In this document: positions 1 through 6,816 of the stretch, one piece after another
Layout: each line of letters begins with the position of its first letter
Position numbering within the stretch: position 1 is the stretch's first letter
Assembly (NCBI GenBank): GCA_030152405.1
Contig: JASLJL010000156.1
Span: 1-7,323, forward strand
DNA from: Gordonia sp. (in: high G+C Gram-positive bacteria)
Lineage (GTDB): Bacteria > Actinomycetota > Actinomycetes > Mycobacteriales > Mycobacteriaceae
Reading direction: 5' to 3'
Length of the DNA: 7,323 bases
Notes under the pieces: generated by a model
What the model saw: the letters and a program-made list of their open reading frames with translations, nothing else
The model's database searches: none
Told to the model about the DNA's origin: nothing
Program-made: the position numbers and the translations under genes

Positions 1-586
1 GGAAACCCTGGCGTTCGGTGGCGAAGTGGTTCGCCAGGCCGGTCATCGACGACCACAGGAGGGTCATCGCCGCCGGGACGTCGCCGTCGTAGCCGAGCCG
101 GACGAGTGCGCTCGAGAGGCTGGACACCATTCGCGCGGTCGCGTTCCGGAGATGATCGGCGACCTCCGGTTGCACGGCGTCGACGTCGGTGACCAGGCTG
201 AGCGCGTCGAACTGCCGCCCGAACACCATGTATCCCTCGCGGTAGAGGTTCGTGGTCGCGGTGAACAGTTCGGCGGCGCTCGCGGCCGTGGCCGCGGTGG
301 GTTCGAGGCCTGCCGACATCCGGTCGAGGCGGTCGGCGAACACCGCGATGAACAGGGACTCCTTGTTGGAGTAGTAGGTGTAGACCGCACCGAGCGAGAT
401 GCCCGCTCCGGCGGCGACGTCGCGCATGCGCAACGCGGTGAAGCCACCGGACACGAGAAGGGCCTCACCGGCACGCAGGATGTCGATGCGACGTTGTTCG
501 CGGTCTCCCCACCGGGTGGTGGGCGGCTCGTCTGGACTGCGGGTCACCACATCATCCTGCACTGTGCGCGGTTGCGCGGTCGTCAC
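1..586 (-). CDS. TetR/AcrR-family transcriptional regulator (3' end cut by window edge)
   Basis: A one-component repressor-type regulator; 195 codons are visible and the frame stays open to base 1, so the C-terminus is missing. Residues about 30-80 form the TetR DNA-binding domain: an N-terminal helix (EQRRIDILRAGEALLVSGG), then FTALRMRDVAAGAGIS and LGAVYTYYSNKESLF, which is the classic helix-turn-helix followed by the YxYYxxKExL signature. Residues after 80 are the variable ligand-binding/dimerisation region and do not reveal the ligand. I chose the GTG at 586-584 because it overlaps the TGA of the preceding MBL gene (GTGA) and leaves a normal 30-residue lead before the domain; no strong Shine-Dalgarno precedes it, so translation probably depends on coupling. 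As the last visible gene of the operon it plausibly controls the operon's own promoter, which lies outside the window. The family call is firm; target and effector are unknown. Confidence 0.93.
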   Translation of the reverse strand, partial: MTTAQPRTVQDDVVTRSPDEPPTTRWGDREQRRIDILRAGEALLVSGGFTALRMRDVAAGAGISLGAVYTYYSNKESLFIAVFADRLDRMSAGLEPTAATAASAAELFTATTNLYREGYMVFGRQFDALSLVTDVDAVQPEVADHLRNATARMVSSLSSALVRLGYDGDVPAAMTLLWSSMTGLANHFATERQGF

Positions 587-1373
587 GAGTCGCCGGCGGC
601 CGCGGATTCGTCGTACAGCGTCGCATCGTGTGCGCAGACCATCTCGATGGTCCCGGAAGTGCGTTCGTGCAGGTCGGCGAGCCGCTTCCGAGTCTCGCCC
701 GCCAGCCGGGGAGTGCGCGCGGACGCGAACTGGGAGAACGACATCGACAGCGGGACCGATCCGCCGCGCACCGCGTTCCGGTGATAGAAGGCGTCGCCGC
801 AGTGCAGCAGCCACCCTCCCCGCGACGGACGGCGACTCCCATGTGCCCGGCGGTGTGCCCCGGCAGAGCGACGAATGCGACGTCGTCGCCGAAGCCGACG
901 AGCGACGTCGCGGCGAAGCCGAACCAGTCGTCGGGCGTCGCATCGTAGGCGTGGACGTCGTCGGGGTGGGTGGACTGCCGCCACGGCCGGTAGCGCACGG
1001 CAGGCGACTGCCCGCGCGCGGAGTCCGCATCGGCCAGTTCGCGTGCGCTGACGTGAAGGCGGGCGGAGGGGAAGTCGTCGACGCCCCCGGCGTGATCGGA
1101 GTCCAGGTGTGTCATCACGACGTCGGTCACGTCGGAGCGCTCGAAGCCCAACGCCTCGATCTGGGCGAGAGCGGTCTCGTGGTAGTCGAACTCCGGCCTG
1201 ATCACCCGAGTCAGGGGCCCGATTCGTTGAGCGGGCGCCTCCACGTCGCGGACTCCGAAGCCGGTGTCCACGAGGGCGAGCCCTCGCTCGGACTCGAGCA
1301 GCAGCACGTGGCAGACCATGCGACCGGACGCGATCGGATGCATGGTGCCGCAGTTGAGGTGATGGATCTTCAT
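583..1373 (-). pseudogene. MBL-1: metallo-beta-lactamase-fold hydrolase (lactonase-like), interrupted by a one-base frameshift
   Basis: A likely zinc-dependent hydrolase of the lactonase/glyoxalase-II-like MBL group. The ATG at 1373-1371 overlaps the monooxygenase stop (ATGA), with GGAG seven bases upstream. Residues 1-187 read well: DTGFG near 36-40, then THLDSDHAGG with H89, D91, D93 and H94, then PGHTAGH with H173. At 814-821 the frame breaks. Family-like sequence (WLLHCGDAFYH, later CAHDATLYDE) resumes in the -1 frame and runs to a TGA at 583 that overlaps the tetR GTG. The span is 791 bases, one short of 264 codons, so restoring one G in either G run gives a 263-residue protein with the expected Asp194 and His249. 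Without repair the frame runs to 552 and yields a nonsense tail. The motif is HxDxDH instead of HxHxDH. Either a sequencing/assembly error or a real recent mutation is possible. Confidence 0.87.
814..821 (-). other. Frameshift site in MBL-1 (one base apparently missing in a G-rich run)
   Basis: On the coding strand the run reads GGGGAGGGT. Upstream of it the family-like protein is in one frame (GVAVRRG); immediately after it the conserved WLLHCGD block is in the -1 frame. Adding one G to the four-G run (821-818) or to the three-G run (816-814) joins the two halves cleanly. No canonical X-XXY-YYZ slippery heptamer is present in the upstream frame, so a programmed frameshift is less likely than a homopolymer error or a true deletion. 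Confidence 0.85.
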
Positions 1374-2854
1374 TGGTCGTCTCCAGACTCGGTCTGTTCG
1401 GTCGTCCCGGTGAATCGGAAGTGGTCGTCGCGGTGCTCGGTGAGCATCGCGGTGAGCGTGGCCCGATCGTACGGCCACAGGTCGACGTCCCCGCCGGGCG
1501 TGAGGTACCACGAATCGCAGCCGGTGGCCCACACCGTCGGGACCATCGCGTCGTTCGCGGCGGCCAGGAAGTCGTCCGTCGCCTCGTCGGTCACCTCTAC
1601 GGTGTCGAACTCGCCCGCGGCGAACCTGTCGAGCCAGCCCGCGATGAACTCCGCGGTCTTCTCGGCGGTGTACTGCAGGGAGATCGAACCGGTCGGCGAG
1701 TTGGGTCCGAGCGTGGTGAACAGGTTCGGGAAGCCGGGAATCGCGCTCATCCGGTAGGCGCGTGGACCGTCGGACCACACGTCGTCGATCCGCACACCGT
1801 CGCGTCCGCGGAGATCCATCGGCCGCATGTAGTCGTGCGCGCGGAAGCCGGTGGCGAGCACGATGACGTCCAACGGATGCTCGACGCCGTCGTCGGTCAC
1901 GATGCCGTCCGGTGTCACGGACGCGATCGGCGAGTCGACGATCGCGACGTTCGGCGCCTGGATCGCCCGGTAGTAGCCGCCGGAGAGCACCTGGCGTTTG
2001 CACATCGGCTCGTAATCCGGAGTGAGCGCGGCGCGGTCGGCGCGATCGCGGACCTGTGCCCGAAGCGACAGTCGGGCGTACTGCTGGACCGCCCGTCGTC
2101 GCCAGCTGGGCGTGGTCGCGATGTCGGCCAGGATTCCCGAACCGGCGAGCAGCGTCTGGTACAGACCCGTGCGCAACGTCGGGAATCGGGTCAGCAGAGC
2201 GGTGACGAGTCGGGGTTGACGTCGATCCATCGGTGCCCACATCACCCACTGCGGAGTCCTCGAGAAGTGCACGACGCGATCGGCCACACGCTGCAGAGCG
2301 GTTACGAGCTGCACCCCGGTCGATCCCGAGCCGATCACGGCGATCCGCCGGTGATGCGTCTGCAGGTCGTCGTCCCACCGCGCCGAGTGCACCACCCGGC
2401 CGCTGAACGTGTCGAGCCCCGGGATGTCCGGCACGTTCGGGTTGTGCAGGACGCCGGTCGCCATCACCACGAAGTCGGCGACGAAGACGCGGCCGTCGGC
2501 GAGCGTGACGGTCCACTCGCCGTCGTCGAACACCGCGGAGGTCACCTCGGCGTTCAACTCGATCCGACGGCGCAGACCGAGTTCGTCGATCACGTCGTTC
2601 AAGTACGCCTTGATCTGCGGGCCGGTCGCGAACATCCGCTCCCAGTCGGGTTTCGGCGCGAAGCCGAACTGGTAGAGGTTCGACGGCACGTCGCAGGTCA
2701 GGCCCGGATACTTGTTCCAGTGCCACACGCCGCCCGCCGCGTCGCCCTTCTCGAGGACGGTGACGTCGTCGAATCCGCGCTGGGTGAGTACGTGCGCGGT
2801 CGAGATCCCGGCGACGCCCGCGCCGATCACGATGACCCGGGGAGACCTCGTCAT
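1370..2854 (-). CDS. Baeyer-Villiger-type flavin monooxygenase (FAD, NAD(P)H dependent)
   Basis: Cytosolic FAD enzyme of 494 residues that most likely inserts one oxygen of O2 next to a ketone, giving an ester or lactone. Visible motifs in order: FAD-binding GAGVAG (11-16); GGVWHWNKYPGLTCD (41-55), the family's GGxWxxxx(Y/F)PGxxxD block, followed by VPSNLY; the type I fingerprint FSGRVVHSARWD (150-161), matching FxGxxxHxxxW(P/D); NADPH-binding GSGSTG (175-180); DVIVLATGF (329-337); and the C-terminal PGFPNLFTTLGPNSPTG block. The length is normal for the family. The ATG at 2854 overlaps the DLH stop (ATGA) and has GGAG eight bases upstream (2866-2863); the longer open frame upstream is only out-of-frame DLH sequence. 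N-hydroxylating and FMO-type relatives share the fold, but the fingerprint favours Baeyer-Villiger chemistry. The substrate cannot be read from sequence; the neighbours suggest an alicyclic or long-chain ketone. Confidence 0.93.
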   Translation of the reverse strand: MTRSPRVIVIGAGVAGISTAHVLTQRGFDDVTVLEKGDAAGGVWHWNKYPGLTCDVPSNLYQFGFAPKPDWERMFATGPQIKAYLNDVIDELGLRRRIELNAEVTSAVFDDGEWTVTLADGRVFVADFVVMATGVLHNPNVPDIPGLDTFSGRVVHSARWDDDLQTHHRRIAVIGSGSTGVQLVTALQRVADRVVHFSRTPQWVMWAPMDRRQPRLVTALLTRFPTLRTGLYQTLLAGSGILADIATTPSWRRRAVQQYARLSLRAQVRDRADRAALTPDYEPMCKRQVLSGGYYRAIQAPNVAIVDSPIASVTPDGIVTDDGVEHPLDVIVLATGFRAHDYMRPMDLRGRDGVRIDDVWSDGPRAYRMSAIPGFPNLFTTLGPNSPTGSISLQYTAEKTAEFIAGWLDRFAAGEFDTVEVTDEATDDFLAAANDAMVPTVWATGCDSWYLTPGGDVDLWPYDRATLTAMLTEHRDDHFRFTGTTEQTESGDDQ

Positions 2855-3576
2855 GACGCACGCTCCGCGAAGCGATCGTCGAGGAAGGCGAACACGCGGT
2901 TCCAGGCGTCGGCGGAGGCGTCGGCGTCGTAGGCCAGGCCCATCACGCGGAGGAGAGTCTGCGGCACCCGGTCGTCCAGCTGGTTCGCAAAACTGTGTCC
3001 CACTCCCGCGTACGTCTTGGTGTCGTGCGCGACGCCGTTCTTCTCGAGCGCTCGCGTCAGTCGCTTCTCGCCACGCAGCACGAACGGGTCCCTGGCGCCG
3101 AACGACGCCACCACCGGGCACATGTCCGGTCCGGCGAAGCCATGAGTCAGAACCGACCCGTAGAAGGGGGCCGCCGCAGCGTACTTCTGATCGTCGGCCA
3201 CCAGCAGGGCGAAACCTCCGCCCATGCAGAATCCGGTGACCGCGACGTCGCCGGTGCACGCCGGCATGGCGGTGAGGGAGCGTCTGGCCGATTCGATCAC
3301 GTCGAAGGCCCGACCGCGGCGCGTGGCGAGCGACTGCATCGCCGACACGACGCAGGTGATCTTGCGTCGGCCGCCGACCGTGAACAGCAGCGGAGCGAAC
3401 GCGACGTATCCGCGCCCGGCGACGATCCGCAGATTCCGTTCGATGTCGGCTTCGGCGCCCGTCACGTCATGGATCAACAGGACGCCGGGGCGAGGCCCGT
3501 CGACGTCGTCGGGCAGTGCGACGAGTGCTTCGAACGGTTCGTCGCCGGGGACGACGATCTTCTCGATGGTGGTCAC
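2851..3576 (-). CDS. Dienelactone hydrolase family alpha/beta-hydrolase
   Basis: A 241-residue cytosolic alpha/beta-hydrolase that probably cleaves an ester or lactone. The catalytic triad is readable: nucleophile Cys117 in TGFCMGG (115-120), Asp163 in FGARDPF and His194 in GVGHSFAN, the Cys-Asp-His set typical of dienelactone hydrolases rather than Ser esterases. Near the N-terminus LIHDVTG (34-40) occupies the oxyanion-loop position where classical DLH has HE; here it is His-Asp. Length matches the family (about 230-250). It starts at a GTG whose last two bases form the TGA of the preceding MBL-2 gene, supported by GAGGAG eight bases upstream; the end overlaps the monooxygenase start. Placed between an MBL hydrolase and the monooxygenase, it is a good candidate for opening the lactone or ester made by the latter (inference). 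Chlorocatechol-pathway activity is not supported, as no partner genes for that route are visible. Confidence 0.93.
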   Translation of the reverse strand: MTTIEKIVVPGDEPFEALVALPDDVDGPRPGVLLIHDVTGAEADIERNLRIVAGRGYVAFAPLLFTVGGRRKITCVVSAMQSLATRRGRAFDVIESARRSLTAMPACTGDVAVTGFCMGGGFALLVADDQKYAAAAPFYGSVLTHGFAGPDMCPVVASFGARDPFVLRGEKRLTRALEKNGVAHDTKTYAGVGHSFANQLDDRVPQTLLRVMGLAYDADASADAWNRVFAFLDDRFAERAS

Positions 3577-4379
3577 AGGGTGTTCTCCTCGATGGGCTGT
3601 GCGTCGGCGCGGTGAGGCGCGGTCACGGTGAGTGGGAGTCGCATCGGGATGCGGTGCGAAGACATGAGGTGCACGTCGTCACGGGTGGCGAGCCTCTTCA
3701 GCGTCGCGAGGGTGCGACGCTGGGCGTCTCGGTCCGCGGCGGTGAAGCGTTCGTACAAGCTGAGCGGGAACGCCGCAGGCGAGCCGCTGCGGATGTCGGA
3801 GTAGCTGGCGTCGCCCGTGTGTAGCAGCCAGTCGCCGCCGACGAGACGGACCGCGACCCCGCAGTGGCCGACGGTGTGGCCGGGCAGCGGAACGAGCATC
3901 ACGTCCTCGACGACTTCGGCGCAGCCGGGCACACCGAACCAGTCGATCTCTCCGAGGTGCGTCCGCCATCGGGGGACGTGCTCGAAGAACCTCTTCCGGT
4001 ACGAGACCCGAGACCGCAGCGACGTGCCCGACGCGACGTCGAGTTCGACGGGCGACACGTGCACCTCGGCCGCGGGGAAGTCGACGATCCCGGCGGCGTG
4101 CTCGCTGTGCAGGTGAGTCAGGACGATGTCCGTCACGCGGTCGGGGTGGACGCCGATCGACGCGAGCCGGTTGATCAGAGCGGCGTCGGGCCGGTTGGGA
4201 AGGCGGAGGAAACGGGATTCGAAGCCGATGAGCGAGGAATCGGCGAAGACCGCTGCGGGGTAGCCGGCGTCGACGGCGATCACCTGGTGACCCCGCACGA
4301 TCACCAGTGCCTGTGTCGGCACTTCGCCGCCCATCGGCGGACGCAGGGGTGCGACGTCGAAGACGTGAACGGTGCTCAT
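3573..4379 (-). CDS. MBL-2: metallo-beta-lactamase-fold hydrolase (lactonase-like)
   Basis: Intact 268-residue MBL-fold protein, probably a metal-dependent ester or lactone hydrolase in the cytoplasm (no signal peptide). Motifs: VIAVDAGYP around 33-41; THLHSEHAAG with H89, H91, E93 and H94; PGHTVGH with H168; LLHTGDASY with the bridging Asp190; SSHRIP with His242. The usual HxHxDH is therefore HxHxEH, with Glu where the Asp that normally contacts the second metal sits. It is a distant paralogue of MBL-1 with collinear motifs (DFPxAxxHVSxxEL, DWFG, PGHTxGHxGVAVR, WLLHxGDA). The ATG at 4379 shares one base with the ligase stop (TGATG) and is preceded by a strong GGAGGAG. It ends in a GTGA overlap with the DLH gene. 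N-acyl homoserine lactonase activity is possible, but the catabolic setting makes a pathway lactone or ester more likely (inference). Confidence 0.92.
   Translation of the reverse strand: MSTVHVFDVAPLRPPMGGEVPTQALVIVRGHQVIAVDAGYPAAVFADSSLIGFESRFLRLPNRPDAALINRLASIGVHPDRVTDIVLTHLHSEHAAGIVDFPAAEVHVSPVELDVASGTSLRSRVSYRKRFFEHVPRWRTHLGEIDWFGVPGCAEVVEDVMLVPLPGHTVGHCGVAVRLVGGDWLLHTGDASYSDIRSGSPAAFPLSLYERFTAADRDAQRRTLATLKRLATRDDVHLMSSHRIPMRLPLTVTAPHRADAQPIEENTL
3585..3590 (-). promoter_or_regulatory. Ribosome binding site of the DLH-family gene
   Basis: GAGGAG on the coding strand, eight bases before the GTG at 3576-3574, inside the last codons of MBL-2. It supports the non-ATG start that gives the GTGA overlap. 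Confidence 0.7.
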
Positions 4380-5938
4380 CAGCTCTCCTCCACGAGGCTC
4401 AGGGATCGGGCTGCGCGACGATCCACCTTGCCTGCGGCGTTGCGCGGGATCGTGTCGACGAACACGATGTCGCGGGGCCGCTCGAAGCGGGACACCCGAG
4501 AGTGGAGGTGATCGTGGAGGTCGGTCGACGTGACGTCCTTTGCGGTGACGACGAGTGCCACCAGACGTTGCCCGAAGCGCGTGTCGGGGACCCCAAACGC
4601 ACAGGCGTCGGTGACGCCGGGATGTCCGGCGAGGGCGTTCTCGAGGGCTTGTGGGTACACGTTCTCTCCTCCGCTGACGATCATGTCGTCTTCTCGTCCG
4701 ACGATGTGAAGCAGTCCGTCCGCGTCGAGCGATCCCAGGTCGCCGGTGGCGACGAGGCCGTCGTGCACGTCCTTCGACGCGCCTCCGACGTACTCGGCGA
4801 CCGAGGAGTCGCCGCCGACGAACACCCGACCGGTCGTTCCCGTCGGCGTGGGGCGTCCGTCGTCGCCGACCACTGCGACGCGCACCCCGGTGACCGGCCG
4901 ACCCACCGTCCCCGGGCGTCGGCGGAGGTCGCTTGGGGTCGCGAGGGTCGCGAGAGCCACCTCGGAAGATCCGTACCCGTTGAACAGCACGTCGCCGAAG
5001 CGGGCGGTGAACCGCTGCGCGGTCGCCGGAGACAACGCCGAGCCTCCGCTGAGCACCACGCCGGGCACTCGCGAGTCGGGCGTCAGGTCGGCGTCGAGGA
5101 TCCGGGGCAGCATCGCGGGAACCACCATCAGAGCGTGCGCACGGTGCCGGACGCACTGATCGATCGTGGCGACCGGATCGAACCGCGAGCGGACGACGAC
5201 CGTTCCACCGAGTCCCAGGGTGAGTCCCATCGTGGCCAGGCCGAACGCGTGGAAGAGGGGCACGGCGATCACCGTGCGCGAGCCGGCGCGGAGCCGAGTC
5301 CGGTCCAGGACGGTGGTCACCATGCTCAGCAGGGCGCCGATGTCGGGATCGCGCGGCACCCCGCGCGGGTTCCCGGTGGTCCCGGACGTGAGCAGCACGA
5401 GTGCGCCTTCACGATCGGGCGTCGGCAGGGTTCCGCGCGTCGACCGCATTCCCGGGTCGGCGACCGGCGTTCCCGTCGCGGCGATCAGGTCGGCGAACTC
5501 GGGGTCGGCGATGACGAGAGACAACCGCTGACTGCGGATCGTCGATTCGAGGGCGGCGCCCCGGAAGTCGGTGTTGAGCAGGACGACGTCGGCACCGAGA
5601 CGGGCCGCGGCGAACACTGCGACGACGAAGTTCCGGCCGTTGCGGGCCATCACCCCGATGCGACGCCCGGCGCCGACGTCGAACGATTCGTCGAAGGCGA
5701 GCGCGGCGGCGTCGACCGCATCACTGAGAGCGCGGTAGGTGAGGGGACCGTGATCATCGTGCAGCGCGATCCGCAACGGCCATCGTGCGGCCGACACCGC
5801 GAGCACCCGTCCGAGACCGGTCGGCAGCGCGGCCCCGGCGCGAAGCATCCGCCACGAGGTGGTCGGGGTGGGCGGGGACAGCATCCCCGCACGCCACATC
5901 GACGAGGCGAACCGGGCTCGAGTACTGAGATTCTTCAT
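4379..5938 (-). CDS. AMP-forming acyl-CoA synthetase (FadD-like)
   Basis: A 519-residue adenylate-forming enzyme: carboxylic acid + ATP + CoA gives acyl-CoA + AMP + PPi. Core motifs in order: P-loop LLTSGTTGNPRG (182-193, Arg192 where Lys is commoner); FNGYGSSEV (319-327, Ser325 in place of the usual Thr before Glu); ATGD (397-400, the ribose-binding Asp400); the hinge GREDDMIVSGGENVYP (414-429); and the catalytic Lys504 in PRNAAGKVDRR near the C-terminus. All essential residues are present, so it should be active. The ATG at 5938 overlaps the SDR stop (ATGA), with AGAGG seven bases upstream (5950-5946); the open frame further upstream is out-of-frame SDR sequence. The N-terminal 60 residues resemble the helical lead of actinobacterial FadD proteins. 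Expected to trap the acid released by the hydrolases as a CoA ester for beta-oxidation (inference). Chain length or ring preference cannot be assigned. Confidence 0.94.
   Translation of the reverse strand: MKNLSTRARFASSMWRAGMLSPPTPTTSWRMLRAGAALPTGLGRVLAVSAARWPLRIALHDDHGPLTYRALSDAVDAAALAFDESFDVGAGRRIGVMARNGRNFVVAVFAAARLGADVVLLNTDFRGAALESTIRSQRLSLVIADPEFADLIAATGTPVADPGMRSTRGTLPTPDREGALVLLTSGTTGNPRGVPRDPDIGALLSMVTTVLDRTRLRAGSRTVIAVPLFHAFGLATMGLTLGLGGTVVVRSRFDPVATIDQCVRHRAHALMVVPAMLPRILDADLTPDSRVPGVVLSGGSALSPATAQRFTARFGDVLFNGYGSSEVALATLATPSDLRRRPGTVGRPVTGVRVAVVGDDGRPTPTGTTGRVFVGGDSSVAEYVGGASKDVHDGLVATGDLGSLDADGLLHIVGREDDMIVSGGENVYPQALENALAGHPGVTDACAFGVPDTRFGQRLVALVVTAKDVTSTDLHDHLHSRVSRFERPRDIVFVDTIPRNAAGKVDRRAARSLSLVEES
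4385..4391 (-). promoter_or_regulatory. Strong ribosome binding site of MBL-2
   Basis: GGAGGAG on the coding strand, five bases before the ATG at 4379-4377, within the final codons of the ligase gene. It is the best Shine-Dalgarno match seen at a gene start here and sits at the only junction with a one-base rather than a four-base overlap. Confidence 0.75.
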
Positions 5939-6816
5939 CGCGACGCCTCTTCTCCGAGTGCTCCCGCCGAGTCGGCGGATCGTCGGAACGACTGGTTGTA
6001 GACGGCGTTCACCAGACCGTCCGCCGCGACCCCGGACAGTTCGGTCGGCCTGACCCACCACGGTGCGATTCGGCGCGGGCGTCGGGTCAGCGCCCGCGCG
6101 ACGACGTCGGCGGCCTGGTCGGCGTCGAGCCCGGGGAGGCGGCGCATGATCGGCGTCGGAGCGCTCATGCGAGTTCGGATGAGCGCCATGTAGATCGAGG
6201 TCACGTCGATTCCGGATGCTTTCAGCTCGGGTCCGACGCTGCGGGCCCACGTGTCGAAGGCGCCTTTGGACGCTTGATAGGCGCCCCAGCGGGGACCCGG
6301 CGGAATGCGGACTCCGATCGTGGAGACGTTGACGAGGTGGCCGCGGCCGGCGTCCGCCATCGCGGGAAGGATCCCGAGAAGGAGACGCACGGGACCCAGA
6401 TAGTTGACCGCCATGGTCCGCTCGAAGTCTTGCGGACGGTCGTACTGCAGTTCCAACGAGCGTCGGATCGACATGCCCGCGTTGTTGATGACCACGTCGG
6501 GAGCGCCGTGCTCGTCGAGCAGTCGTGCCGCGACGGCGGACGTCCAGTCCAGATCGGTCAGGTCGAGCGGATGAGTGTGCGCGGTCCCGCCCGCCGAGGT
6601 GATCTCGGAGGCCACCGCGTCGAGTCGATCCAGGCTCCGGGCGGCGAGGACGACGGTCGCTCCCGCCGCGCCGAGGTCACGAGCGGTCGCCTCACCGAGG
6701 CCGTACGACGCGCCGGTGATCAGCACCGTGCGACCTTCGACCGCCTCGCGGAGTCGATCCGGGTCGGTGTCGCGCGGCGGGCTAGACAGTCGATCGAGCA
6801 GGGTGGGTGCGTTCAT
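5935..6816 (-). CDS. Short-chain dehydrogenase/reductase (SDR)
   Basis: A 293-residue classical SDR with an NAD(P)-dependent alcohol/ketone oxidoreductase fold. Cofactor motif TGASYGLG (34-41); LAARS after the second strand (58-61), where an Arg often selects NADP; NNAG (111-114); Asn138 in VNYLG; Ser165 in NVST; and the catalytic YQASK (Tyr180, Lys184). Ser165 lies 15 residues before Tyr180, slightly more than the common 13, because the loop between them (RIPPGPRWGA) is longer. The C-terminal extension after 255 (WWVRPTELS to SADSAGALG) resembles that of FadD-linked actinobacterial SDRs. The ATG at 6816 overlaps the MFS stop (ATGA) and has GGAAGG seven bases upstream. It probably supplies the ketone substrate for the monooxygenase by oxidising an alcohol, or works in reverse (inference). 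Confidence 0.93.
   Translation of the reverse strand: MNAPTLLDRLSSPPRDTDPDRLREAVEGRTVLITGASYGLGEATARDLGAAGATVVLAARSLDRLDAVASEITSAGGTAHTHPLDLTDLDWTSAVAARLLDEHGAPDVVINNAGMSIRRSLELQYDRPQDFERTMAVNYLGPVRLLLGILPAMADAGRGHLVNVSTIGVRIPPGPRWGAYQASKGAFDTWARSVGPELKASGIDVTSIYMALIRTRMSAPTPIMRRLPGLDADQAADVVARALTRRPRRIAPWWVRPTELSGVAADGLVNAVYNQSFRRSADSAGALGEEASR

Noticed and set aside
552..812. The unshifted continuation of MBL-1 as a true C-terminus
   Set aside because: The sequence loses all family motifs after the G run and becomes Arg/Thr/Pro-rich, while the -1 frame carries WLLHCGD and CAHD and ends at the tetR overlap.
814..821. Programmed -1 ribosomal frameshift in MBL-1
   Set aside because: No canonical X-XXY-YYZ slippery heptamer exists in the incoming frame and I see no clear stem-loop after it; a lost G is simpler.
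399..1757. 452-codon open frame on the plus strand across tetR, MBL-1 and the monooxygenase end
   Set aside because: It spans three real genes in antisense and reads as Arg/Ser/Pro-rich noise.
1373..2932. 519-codon open frame on the plus strand opposite the monooxygenase
   Set aside because: Low-complexity charged translation with no recognisable motif; the minus strand carries a complete Baeyer-Villiger monooxygenase.
3573..4379. Naming MBL-2 an acyl-homoserine lactonase (AiiA type)
   Set aside because: The fold fits, but the metal motif is altered and the neighbours are catabolic enzymes; no quorum-sensing gene is visible.
4307..6001. Long open frame on the plus strand opposite the acyl-CoA synthetase
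   Set aside because: Its translation is rich in Arg, His, Gly and Val with no domain, and it lies antisense to a ligase with all core motifs; it is a by-product of high GC.
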